Translations under genes and position numbers: made by a program | Origin: Desulfobacterales bacterium | Lineage (GTDB): Bacteria > Desulfobacterota > Desulfobacteria > Desulfobacterales > C00003060 | DNA: 12,091 nt | Assembly (NCBI GenBank): GCA_030613145.1 | Contig: JAUWMM010000018.1 | Span: 1-12,091 of the forward strand | Reading direction: 5' to 3' | The notes under the pieces: generated by a model | Told to the model about the DNA's origin: nothing | Database searches by the model: none | Seen by the model: the letters and a program-made list of their open reading frames with translations, nothing else | Shown here: positions 5,997 to 12,091 of the stretch, piece by piece | Layout: each line of letters starts with the position of its first letter | How positions within the stretch are numbered: the stretch's first letter is position 1

Positions 5997-7166
5997 ATGA
6001 AAAAATATAAGGTCCAAAAGACTTACCAGGAGATCAACGAAAAAATCAGGAATGGCAAGGTCGTTGTAGTCACGGCTGAGGAAATAATTGACATCCTTAA
6101 AGAAAACGGCCCGGTCGATACGGCCCGCGAAGTAGACGTGGTTACCACAGGAACCTTTTCGCCCATGTGCTCATCAGGGGCCTTTATCAATTTCGGCCAC
6201 TCCGTACCCGGGATTAAAGCCTCAGGGGTCCGGCTCAACAATGTTCCGGCATACGCCGGCCTGGCTGCTGTGGATTGCTATATCGGGGCCACCGAGCCGT
6301 GTGAGGAAGACCCCCTGAACAAGGTGCACCCTGGAGAATTCAAGTATGGTGGCGGCCATGTTATTCATGACCTTGTTGCAGGCGATAAGGTTCACCTCAA
6401 GGCGACCGCCTACGGAACCGATTGTTATCCCAATCGAGCCATTGAAAAGGATATTACCCTGAAGACCCTTCCACAGGCCACGCTGTGTAACCCAAGGAAT
6501 GGGTATCAAAACTATAACTGTGCAATAAACCTTAGTAACAAGACCATTTACACCTATATGGGCACGCTTCGCCCAAATGCAGGAAATGCAAACTATTGCT
6601 CCGCCGGACAGCTGAGTCCGCTGATGAACGACCCGTATTACATGACCATCGGCATAGGCACAAAGATCTTCCTTGGCGGGGGCCAGGGGTTTGTCAGTTG
6701 GCACGGCACCCAGCACAAAGCCAGGGTCAAAAGAACTAAAAAAGGGGTTCCTGTTACCCCGGCCGGCACCCTTTGGGTCATGGGAGATATGAAGAAGATG
6801 AGGCCAAAATGGATTGTCGGCGTTAGTATGCAAGGCTACGGCTGCTCTTTGGCAGTAGGCTTGGGTTTGCCTATCCCGATCTTGAATGAAGAGATTGCGG
6901 AATTTACCGGCATTTCAGACGCAGAGATATTTACCCGGATTGTGGACTATGGAAGTGACTATCCACGTGGAATATCAAAGAGTTATGGTACTATCAGCTA
7001 TAGCGAACTTAAAAGTGGATCCATCCGATTCAGGGGCCAAGACGTGCCGACTGTACCCCTTTCGAGTGTAGTTCGGGCAAGGGAGATAGCACAGACCTTG
7101 AAAAAATGGATAAAGAAAGGAAAGTTTACCCTGGGAGAACCGCAGCAGTTACTCCCCTCGGCGTAG
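5997..7166 (+). CDS. Homocysteine biosynthesis protein, HcyBio/DUF39 family
   Basis: Members of this family take part in making homocysteine from aspartate semialdehyde and a reduced sulfur source, without O-acylhomoserine. This was shown for MA1821 of Methanosarcina, and genetics supports the same role in Desulfovibrio. The 389-residue product from ATG 5997 carries the family's Cys-rich core: TTGTFSPMCSSGAF (50-63, Cys58), GATEPCEEDP (97-106), FKYGGGHVIHDLVAG (115-129), ATAYGTDCYPN (137-147, Cys143) and LGGGQGFVSWHGTQH (226-240). It ends after the core domain; I see no C-terminal CBS pair like that of the archaeal protein. Which Cys carries sulfur was not deduced here. The partner ferredoxin and COG2122 genes are not in the window. 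It ends 8 bp before lepB and probably heads an operon with it. The longer frame from 5895 is rejected because its extra residues come from repeats. Confidence 0.88.
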   Translation: MKKYKVQKTYQEINEKIRNGKVVVVTAEEIIDILKENGPVDTAREVDVVTTGTFSPMCSSGAFINFGHSVPGIKASGVRLNNVPAYAGLAAVDCYIGATEPCEEDPLNKVHPGEFKYGGGHVIHDLVAGDKVHLKATAYGTDCYPNRAIEKDITLKTLPQATLCNPRNGYQNYNCAINLSNKTIYTYMGTLRPNAGNANYCSAGQLSPLMNDPYYMTIGIGTKIFLGGGQGFVSWHGTQHKARVKRTKKGVPVTPAGTLWVMGDMKKMRPKWIVGVSMQGYGCSLAVGLGLPIPILNEEIAEFTGISDAEIFTRIVDYGSDYPRGISKSYGTISYSELKSGSIRFRGQDVPTVPLSSVVRAREIAQTLKKWIKKGKFTLGEPQQLLPSA

Positions 7167-7174
7167 CAGAAAAA

Positions 7175-7828
7175 ATGGAAAAAATCTTACAAGAAAACAG
7201 CTCATCCGAGAGTGCTGTCCTGACAAAAAAGAACATCTTTCGTGAATACGGAGAGGCAATTCTTATCGCCGTTATCCTTGCCCTTTTTATCCGCACCTTT
7301 GTGGTACAGGCATTCAAAATCCCTTCCGGTTCCATGAAACCGACCCTTTTGGTCGGAGATCATATTCTGGTAAACAAGTTCATATACGGTATAAAGATTC
7401 CATTTTCAGACATCACCCTTATCCCATTCAAGAAGCCCAAGCGAGGGGATATCGTGGTATTCAAGTTCCCCGAAGACCCCAAGAAAGACTTTATAAAACG
7501 GGTCATTGCCGTAGAAGGCGAAAAGATCCAAATCCGTAACAAAAAGGTTTACATCGATGACAAGCCAATAGACAACCCCTATGGGACCTTTCTGGATCCT
7601 CACTCTATCCCGGGCGGGGCTCAACCGCGCGATAACTTGGGTCCTGTCACCGTACCACCCGATTCATTCTTTGTCATGGGGGACAACCGTGATCACAGCT
7701 ACGACAGCCGATTTTGGGGGTGCGTTAAGCTGTCTGAGCTCAAAGGAAAAGCCTTTATTATGTATTGGTCATGGGACAAGGTGAATTCAGGTGTTAGGTG
7801 GCGGAGATTGGGACAACTTGTATATTAA
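7175..7828 (+). CDS. lepB: Signal peptidase I
   Basis: LepB removes Sec and Tat signal peptides at the outer face of the inner membrane. From ATG 7175 the protein has 217 residues, with one transmembrane helix (about 28-45). Box B is IPSGSMKPTL with catalytic Ser53. Box D, GDIVVFK...FIKRVIA, carries catalytic Lys108, and box E is MGDNRDHSYDSRFWG (168-182). All boxes are intact. The single helix and moderate length resemble the Gram-positive and deltaproteobacterial form more than the two-helix E. coli enzyme. The start is uncertain: ATG 7106 is in frame and adds 23 residues but would overlap hcyBio by 61 bp; neither start has a good ribosome binding site, and the 8-bp gap suggests reinitiation. 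pyrB follows after 12 bp. Confidence 0.95.
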   Translation: MEKILQENSSSESAVLTKKNIFREYGEAILIAVILALFIRTFVVQAFKIPSGSMKPTLLVGDHILVNKFIYGIKIPFSDITLIPFKKPKRGDIVVFKFPEDPKKDFIKRVIAVEGEKIQIRNKKVYIDDKPIDNPYGTFLDPHSIPGGAQPRDNLGPVTVPPDSFFVMGDNRDHSYDSRFWGCVKLSELKGKAFIMYWSWDKVNSGVRWRRLGQLVY

Positions 7829-7840
7829 CCTGATACACCC

Positions 7841-8764
7841 ATGAGGCTTGCAAAAAAAGACATTCTCGATATGGAAAGTCTTTCCGTCGGGGAGATTCAG
7901 TACATACTGGACACCGCGGAAACCTTGAAAGAGATATCTACCCGCCCTATCAAGAAAGTGCCGACACTTCGCGGCAAAACCGTTATCCATTTCTTCTATG
8001 AGCCGAGCACAAGAACCAAGACTTCCTTTGAAATTGCAGCAAAAAGGTTAAGTGCCGATACAGTCAGTATCTCCGCCTCCACGAGCAGCATCGTTAAGGG
8101 CGAAACCCTTGTTGACACCGCCAAGAACCTTGAAGCCATGAACCCGGATGCCATTATTATCCGCCACCGTGCCGCCGGGGCACCCCACATACTGGCTCGG
8201 TTATCACGTGCCTCCGTTATCAATGCCGGTGACGGTATGCACGCCCACCCAACGCAGGCGCTTCTGGACATGATGACTGTCAGGGAAAAAAGGGGTAGAC
8301 TTGCCGGACTCAGGATTGCCATAATTGGTGATGTTGCCCATAGCCGTGTGGCCCGCTCCAATATAGTCGGATTCATCAAGATGGGAGCAAAGGTCGTGCT
8401 GGCCGGGCCGGCCACCATGATGCCGATAGGGGTAGAGACTTTAGGGGCACGTGTCACGTATCATGTTCAGGAGGCGATAAAGGACGCCGATGTTGTCATG
8501 GTACTCCGTATACAGAAAGAGCGACAGCAGGCGTTTGTATTTCCATCTGAGCGGGAATACGCGCAATGTTACGGATTGACCCAGGAAAAACTGGCCGGAG
8601 CAAAGGAAAACGTACTGATCATGCATCCCGGACCGATTAACAGAGGCATTGAAATATCACCTGAGGTCGCTGAAGGTCCTTACTCGGTTATCTTGGAACA
8701 GGTTGCCAACGGTGTGGCCATTCGAATGGCGCTCCTTTTTCTTCTTCTGGGAGGCCCACGTTAA
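7841..8764 (+). CDS. pyrB: Aspartate carbamoyltransferase, catalytic chain
   Basis: PyrB joins carbamoyl phosphate and aspartate to N-carbamoylaspartate, the second step of UMP synthesis in the cytoplasm. The 307-residue protein is of normal length. The carbamoyl phosphate loop is [13 protein letters not shown] (52-64; Ser56, Thr57, Arg58, Thr59). The 80s loop SSIVKGET supplies Lys87, HPTQ is at 136-139, and RIQKER (223-228) with HPGPINRG (262-269) form the aspartate side. No pyrI regulatory chain is next to it, so it is probably the class that works as a trimer or together with dihydroorotase, as known from Aquifex; pyrC follows here, which is compatible. The ATG is 12 bp after lepB with only a weak ribosome binding site. 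No PyrR attenuator is visible upstream. Confidence 0.98.
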   Translation: MRLAKKDILDMESLSVGEIQYILDTAETLKEISTRPIKKVPTLRGKTVIHFFYEPSTRTKTSFEIAAKRLSADTVSISASTSSIVKGETLVDTAKNLEAMNPDAIIIRHRAAGAPHILARLSRASVINAGDGMHAHPTQALLDMMTVREKRGRLAGLRIAIIGDVAHSRVARSNIVGFIKMGAKVVLAGPATMMPIGVETLGARVTYHVQEAIKDADVVMVLRIQKERQQAFVFPSEREYAQCYGLTQEKLAGAKENVLIMHPGPINRGIEISPEVAEGPYSVILEQVANGVAIRMALLFLLLGGPR

Positions 8765-8852
8765 TCGGGTTTATTGAGTTCGTTGAGTTTATTGGGTTTG
8801 TTGAGTTAAATGAACTAGAACACAACAAACCGTGTAAACACAACAAACCCGA
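8765..8852. repeat. Long imperfect inverted repeat between pyrB and pyrC
   Basis: Outer arms 8765-8780 (TCGGGTTTATTGAGTT) and 8837-8852 (AACACAACAAACCCGA) pair at 14 of 16 positions. Inner arms 8795-8807 (GGTTTGTTGAGTT) and 8819-8831 (AACACAACAAACC) pair at 12 of 13, around an 11-nt loop. The unit starts directly after the pyrB stop and fills most of the gap. It is related to the lptC-lptA spacer (2367-2405). It lacks a U-run, so termination is doubtful; it may modulate read-through or mRNA stability. Confidence 0.65.
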
Positions 8853-8868
8853 CAAGCTGTATTAGGTT

Positions 8869-10161
8869 ATGGAAAATTCGAGATACTTGATTAAAGGCGG
8901 ATGTGTCATTGACCCAGAGACAGGTATTGACGGCTTGTTCGACATCGTCATTGAGGATGGAAAAATAGCTTCGATCGAAAATCCGCAATCCGCAATCCGC
9001 AATCCGCAATCAGAACTCATAGACGCCTCCGGCAAGGTTGTGACACCAGGCCTTATTGATATGCATGTCCATTTGCGTGAACCCGGCCACGAATACAAAG
9101 AAACCATAGAAACGGGCTGTCTGGCAGCAGCCCACGGGGGATTTACAACCGTATGCTGCATGCCTAATACAGACCCGGTTAACGACAATCAGTCAGTCAC
9201 AGATTATATCCTTAAGAAAGCAAGAACGGCTGAGTCCGTCCGTGTCTACCCTGTTGGCGCTATAAGCCGGGGACTTCTTGGAAAAAGTTTGGCAGACTAC
9301 GGGGAGTTGAAGGCAACCGGTGTTGTGGCCGTGTCTGACGACGGCAACCCGGTGATGAACGCTCAGTTGATGCGGCGCTCCTTAGAGTACGCCAAAGGGT
9401 TCGGGCTCTTGGTCATCGTCCACTGCGAGGACCGGAATCTCACGGCAAACGGGGTGATGAACGAGGGGATTACGGCCACCCGTTTGGGGCTTCCAGGCAT
9501 ACCGAATGCCGAAGAGACCGTGATGGTTGCCAGAGACATTGCCCTGTGTGAACTCACAGGGGCACCCCTTCATATTGCTCATATAAGCACCGAAGGCTCA
9601 GTACTGCTGATCCGCGAGGCCAAAGCGCGGGGACTGCCGGTTACGGCCGAAACCGCACCCCACTACTTTTCCCTGACCGAAGAGGCTGTCGCAAACTATG
9701 ATACAAATACCAGGGTGCACCCGCCCCTGCGCACGGGCAAGGACAGGGATGCAATCCGGACGGCCCTGGCAGATGGTACAATTGATGTGATTGCGAGCGA
9801 CCATGCGCCGCACAGCAGTATTGAAAAGGATCTGGAGTTCGATCAAGCGGCAAACGGTATGATCGGCCTGGAGACCTCTCTCCCCTTGAGCTTGCAATTG
9901 GTGGAGATGGGCCTGATTGACTTGAATGTCCTGGTTGCAAAGATGTCAATCAACCCGGCCCGGATTCTCAATCTCGGCCACATTGGTCTGAAGCCGGGCA
10001 ATCCAGCAGACCTGACAATAATAGACACAGAAAAGAAATTCACTGTTGATGCTGACACCTTTCGGTCAAAGAGCAGGAACACCCCCTTCAATGGCTGGGA
10101 GCTCAAAGGAAAAGCGGTATTGACCATGGTCGGGGGAAAGATAGTCTTTGACAACCTCTGA
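8869..10161 (+). CDS. pyrC: Dihydroorotase (class I)
   Basis: PyrC closes N-carbamoylaspartate to dihydroorotate, the third step of UMP synthesis. The 430-residue amidohydrolase has an intact binuclear metal site: [10 protein letters not shown] gives His66 and His68, SDDG gives Asp158, VHCED gives His185, HIAHIS gives His238, and SDHAPH gives catalytic Asp311. These sit at a constant offset of seven from the Bacillus anthracis ligands as I recall them, so this is the class I type. [10 protein letters not shown] (98-107) is also typical. Residues 38-48 ([11 protein letters not shown]) are encoded by a tandem 7-bp repeat lying in the variable loop before the barrel. The ATG has only AGG two nt upstream, so translation initiation looks weak. 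The regulator gene follows after 15 bp. Confidence 0.97.
   Translation: MENSRYLIKGGCVIDPETGIDGLFDIVIEDGKIASIENPQSAIRNPQSELIDASGKVVTPGLIDMHVHLREPGHEYKETIETGCLAAAHGGFTTVCCMPNTDPVNDNQSVTDYILKKARTAESVRVYPVGAISRGLLGKSLADYGELKATGVVAVSDDGNPVMNAQLMRRSLEYAKGFGLLVIVHCEDRNLTANGVMNEGITATRLGLPGIPNAEETVMVARDIALCELTGAPLHIAHISTEGSVLLIREAKARGLPVTAETAPHYFSLTEEAVANYDTNTRVHPPLRTGKDRDAIRTALADGTIDVIASDHAPHSSIEKDLEFDQAANGMIGLETSLPLSLQLVEMGLIDLNVLVAKMSINPARILNLGHIGLKPGNPADLTIIDTEKKFTVDADTFRSKSRNTPFNGWELKGKAVLTMVGGKIVFDNL
8980..9011 (+). repeat. Heptanucleotide tandem repeat inside pyrC
   Basis: Four perfect copies of AATCCGC (8980-9007) are followed by a partial AATC. They lie in codons 38-48 of pyrC and encode two overlapping NPQS-type repeats. 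Gain or loss of one unit would shift the reading frame. Confidence 0.9.
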
Positions 10162-10162
10162 C

Positions 10163-10168
10163 AAGAGG
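10163..10168 (+). promoter_or_regulatory. Ribosome binding site of the response regulator gene
   Basis: AAGAGG lies eight nt before the ATG at 10177, directly after the pyrC stop (10159-10161). It is one of the best ribosome binding sites in the window and confirms this start. Confidence 0.7.
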
Positions 10169-10176
10169 CCTGTAAC

Positions 10177-11556
10177 ATGCCGAAACTATTGGTTGTAGAT
10201 GATGAGCTGAGTGTACGCGAGCTGCTCGAGGTCATGCTCACATCAGAGGGATACGACGTCGAGTGTGCAGAGGACGGCACTGAGGCGATCCGTATGCTGG
10301 GAAAGAAGGGTTATGACCTGATCATTAGCGATATCAGAATGGGGGCTGTAGGGGGGCTTGCTGTACTGCGAGAGGCCAAGAAACGGTGGCCTGAAACGGT
10401 GGTCATCATAATCTCCGCGTTTGCGACCACAGAAACCGCTGTGGAGGCCATGAACGAGGGCGCCTATGACTACATACCCAAACCTTTTGACGTGGATGAG
10501 CTCAAACAGACTATCACAAACGCCTTGGAGAGAAAGACCCTTGAACGCGAAAAGGAGATCCTAAATGCCAAGCTGAAAGAGACTTACCACTTCGGAAACA
10601 TAGTAGGCAACAGCCCGGTCATGATAAGAATCTACAATACCATCAGGCAGGTGGCTGACACACGAACCAATCTGCTCATTACCGGAGAGAGCGGCACCGG
10701 CAAAGAGTTGATAGCACGAGCAATTCATGAAAACAGCACCAGAAAGGACAAACCTTTTACGGTCATTCACTGTGGCGCCATTCCGGAAACTTTGATGGAA
10801 GGGGAACTGTTTGGCCACAGAAAAGGGGCCTTTACAGGAGCCATAGACCACAAAAAGGGGCTTTTTGAGGCAAGCGACGGCGGCTCGGTGTTCTTGGACG
10901 AGATTGCAGAACTCTCGCCTGCCATCCAGGTCAAGATCCTGCGGGTGGTCCAGGAAAAGGCATTCAAGCCGGTGGGAGAGACACGTGATGTTGAGGTGGA
11001 TGTGCGAATCATTTCAGCCACGAACAAGAACCTGGAAGATGAGGTCATTTCCGGAGGCTTCAGAGAAGACCTTTTTTATCGCCTGAATGTTATTCATATT
11101 GAAGTCCCCCCACTACGTGAAAGGATGGAGGATCTGCCGGCCCTGGCACAGCATTTTCTCGAAAAATACGCGAAAGAGATGGGCAAATCGATCCACAAGC
11201 TCTCGTCCTATGCCCTTGATATGCTGACGCAATACGATTTTCCGGGAAACGCCAGAGAGCTTGAAAACATGATCGAGCGAAGCGTGGCCATGGCCACTAC
11301 CAACATCATTCTCCCTGAAAGCCTTGCCCTCTCCACGCACAAGAGGGTAGAGAAAAAAGCATTAAAACACGAACTCCTGGAATTTGATATCCCGCCGACC
11401 GGCATTGATTTAGACTCTGTGCTGGCCGATGCGGAGCGGGCTTATCTGTCAAAGGCCCTTGAAATGTCAGGAGGGATCAAGCAGAAGGCCGCAAAACTTC
11501 TCGGTATCACCTTTCGCTCTGTGCGGTATCGTCTCGAGAAGCTCGGGCTTGAATAG
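10177..11556 (+). CDS. NtrC-family sigma-54 response regulator, PilR-like
   Basis: This 459-residue transcription activator works with sigma-54 polymerase when phosphorylated by a sensor kinase. The receiver domain (1-120) has acidic Asp8/Asp9, phospho-acceptor Asp52, Ser80 and Lys102. The AAA+ domain (about 140-375) has Walker A GESGTGKE (170-177), the sigma-54 contact loop GAFTGA (217-222), Walker B with Asp241/Glu242, and arginine-finger candidates Arg296 and Arg302. The C-terminal Fis-type helix-turn-helix (about 415-459) ends AAKLLGITFRSVRYRLEKLG, closest in my memory to PilR, the activator of type IV pilus genes. PilR itself is not proven because no sensor gene or pilin gene is adjacent. 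It probably shares a transcript with pyrC. Its last 177 coding bases recur inverted at the right edge of the window. All catalytic motifs are intact. Confidence 0.95.
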   Translation: MPKLLVVDDELSVRELLEVMLTSEGYDVECAEDGTEAIRMLGKKGYDLIISDIRMGAVGGLAVLREAKKRWPETVVIIISAFATTETAVEAMNEGAYDYIPKPFDVDELKQTITNALERKTLEREKEILNAKLKETYHFGNIVGNSPVMIRIYNTIRQVADTRTNLLITGESGTGKELIARAIHENSTRKDKPFTVIHCGAIPETLMEGELFGHRKGAFTGAIDHKKGLFEASDGGSVFLDEIAELSPAIQVKILRVVQEKAFKPVGETRDVEVDVRIISATNKNLEDEVISGGFREDLFYRLNVIHIEVPPLRERMEDLPALAQHFLEKYAKEMGKSIHKLSSYALDMLTQYDFPGNARELENMIERSVAMATTNIILPESLALSTHKRVEKKALKHELLEFDIPPTGIDLDSVLADAERAYLSKALEMSGGIKQKAAKLLGITFRSVRYRLEKLGLE

Positions 11557-11579
11557 TTTTAATTTGCATACCTATTATT

Positions 11580-11891
11580 TTATCTAAAGTGATCGGTTCC
11601 AGGTTCAGGCCCGCCCTGGCGCTTCAGCTTTGTCTAAGCTACCAAGCCGGTAGTCCCGGTCTGGGCCAGGGGTTCAAGGTTTACCCGCCTTCGGCGGCGC
11701 CAGAGGCGACCAGGGTTCAAAGGTTATAGTCTACTATACAAGGGTTCAGGGTTCACGGTTCAGGGTTGACAACCTTTGAACCTATGAACTTTGAACGGTG
11801 AACTTTCTTTGTTGACGCGTCATCCTTTTGCTAACAGCCAGTTAGGGCTTTTCAACCGGGAACCGTGAACGTTGAACCGCTCAACCCAGGT
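11580..11891. other. Repeat-rich spacer between the convergent regulator genes
   Basis: No gene is visible in these 312 bp. They hold a copy of the palindrome-ended element (11608-11671), a small GC hairpin (CCGCC-TTC-GGCGG, 11685-11697) and many degenerate GGTTCA/TGAAC units. Two larger inverted pairs occur: a perfect 12-bp pair GGTTCAAAGGTT/AACCTTTGAACC (11714-11725 with 11771-11782), and a 19-nt pair matching at 17 positions (11743-11761 with 11860-11878). Convergent genes would both end here, so the folds may act as transcript ends, but no U-run after a stem was found. Confidence 0.6.
11608..11671 (+). repeat. Short palindrome-ended repeat, copy B
   Basis: The 64-nt unit begins GGCCCGCCCTGGCGC and ends GGTCTGGGCCAGGG, the same ends as copy A at 3018-3082 on the opposite strand. 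The middle has diverged apart from a shared AAGCT. The terminal CCCTGGC/GCCAGGG inverted repeat is kept in both copies. Confidence 0.55.
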
Positions 11892-11914
11892 AATAATAGG
11901 TATGCAAATTAAAA

Positions 11915-12091
11915 CTATTCAAGCCCGAGCTTCTCGAGACGATACCGCAAAGAGCGAAAGGTGATACCGAGAAGTTTTGCGGCCTTCTGCTTGATCCCTC
12001 CTGACATTTCAAGTGCCTTTGACAGGTAAGCCCGCTCCGCATCGGCCAGCACAGAGTCTACATCAATGCCGGTCGGCGGGATATCAAATTC
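11915..12091 (-). CDS. Second PilR-like response regulator copy (C-terminal 58 codons only)
   Basis: A minus-strand frame enters from the right edge and stops with TAG at 11917-11915. Its 58 residues equal residues 402-459 of the regulator at 10177-11556 except for two conservative changes: Leu412 to Val, and Val449 to Leu in the recognition-helix region (FRSLRYRLEKLG, which is nearer to the usual PilR form). Two further base changes are synonymous (Tyr423, Ala427). The Fis-type helix-turn-helix is complete. The remaining 400 or so residues would lie outside the window, so it is unknown whether this copy is a full regulator, a lone DNA-binding domain or a broken copy. The identity and opposite orientation show duplication with inversion. 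Confidence 0.88.
   Translation of the reverse strand, partial: EFDIPPTGIDVDSVLADAERAYLSKALEMSGGIKQKAAKLLGITFRSLRYRLEKLGLE

Larger units (their letters stand above)
11380..12091. repeat. Large inverted repeat made of two response regulator 3' ends
   Basis: Arm 1 (11380-11579, 200 nt) and arm 2 (11892-12091, read on the minus strand) match at 196 of 200 positions without gaps. They diverge abruptly at 11580/11891. The mismatches fall at 11410, 11445, 11457 and 11521 of arm 1. The arms include 177 coding nt and 23 nt past the stop; arm 2 reaches the window edge, so the true length is unknown. The spacer is 312 nt. Confidence 0.97.

Noticed and set aside
6222..6833. 203-codon minus-strand frame opposite hcyBio
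   Set aside because: Long, but fully antisense to a well-supported gene and without recognisable domain or start signal.
7106..7174. Earlier lepB start at 7106
   Set aside because: It would overlap hcyBio by 61 bp and its residues show no family similarity. It remains possible because neither start has a good ribosome binding site.
11618..11634. Sigma-54 promoter candidate TGGCGC...CTTTG
   Set aside because: The downstream GC dinucleotide of the -12 element is missing and the site lies inside a repeat element.
11700..11880. CRISPR array in the GGTTCA/TGAAC repeats
   Set aside because: Units are short, degenerate and occur in both orientations without regular spacers; no cas genes are nearby.
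11892..12091. Sequencing error as the source of the four mismatches between the arms
   Set aside because: No indels and only synonymous or Leu/Val changes suggest true divergence, though an assembly problem at a contig end cannot be excluded from one window.

Overview
The window looks like chromosomal DNA of a Gram-negative bacterium, most likely a member of the Desulfobacterota (the former sulfate-reducing Deltaproteobacteria). The reasons are an lptC-lptA-lptB-rpoN cluster beside kdsA (so it makes LPS), a bacterial DUF39-type homocysteine biosynthesis protein of the kind known from Desulfovibrio, a PilR-like sigma-54 activator, and intergenic DNA crowded with short degenerate repeats of a style I associate with environmental Desulfobacterota. 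The assignment is inference; no rRNA or other taxonomic marker is present.

Left part, minus strand (about 4230 down to 1): a promoter near 4201-4229 drives kdsA (KDO-8-phosphate synthase, metal-dependent type). After a 298-bp gap of repeats come lptC, lptA, lptB and the first 361 codons of rpoN, which runs off the left edge. lptA/lptB and lptB/rpoN each overlap by one base (TAATG), so the last three genes look translationally coupled. The set supplies KDO for the LPS inner core, the periplasmic bridge and the ATPase that carry LPS outward, and sigma-54. kdsC, often found in this neighbourhood, is absent from the window.

Right part, plus strand (4470 to 11556): a membrane-anchored M23 peptidase, a homocysteine biosynthesis protein, lepB (signal peptidase I), pyrB and pyrC (steps two and three of UMP synthesis) and an NtrC-family response regulator. 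Gaps of 8 to 15 bp join hcyBio-lepB-pyrB and pyrC-regulator. Repeat-filled gaps of 144 and 104 bp separate the peptidase from hcyBio and pyrB from pyrC.

Right edge: the last 200 bp are an inverted copy, with 4 mismatches in 200, of the 3' end of the response regulator gene. A second, convergent paralogue therefore enters from the right, separated from the first by 312 bp of repeat-rich DNA. Two of the four differences are synonymous and two are Leu/Val exchanges, which fits a real, recent gene duplication under selection better than sequencing error. This is the most unusual feature here.

No tRNA, rRNA, CRISPR array, transposase or defence system was seen. Most of the window is core metabolism and envelope biogenesis; the interest lies in the inverted duplication, the dispersed repeats, one of which is translated inside pyrC, and the replacement of the expected kdsC position by repeats.
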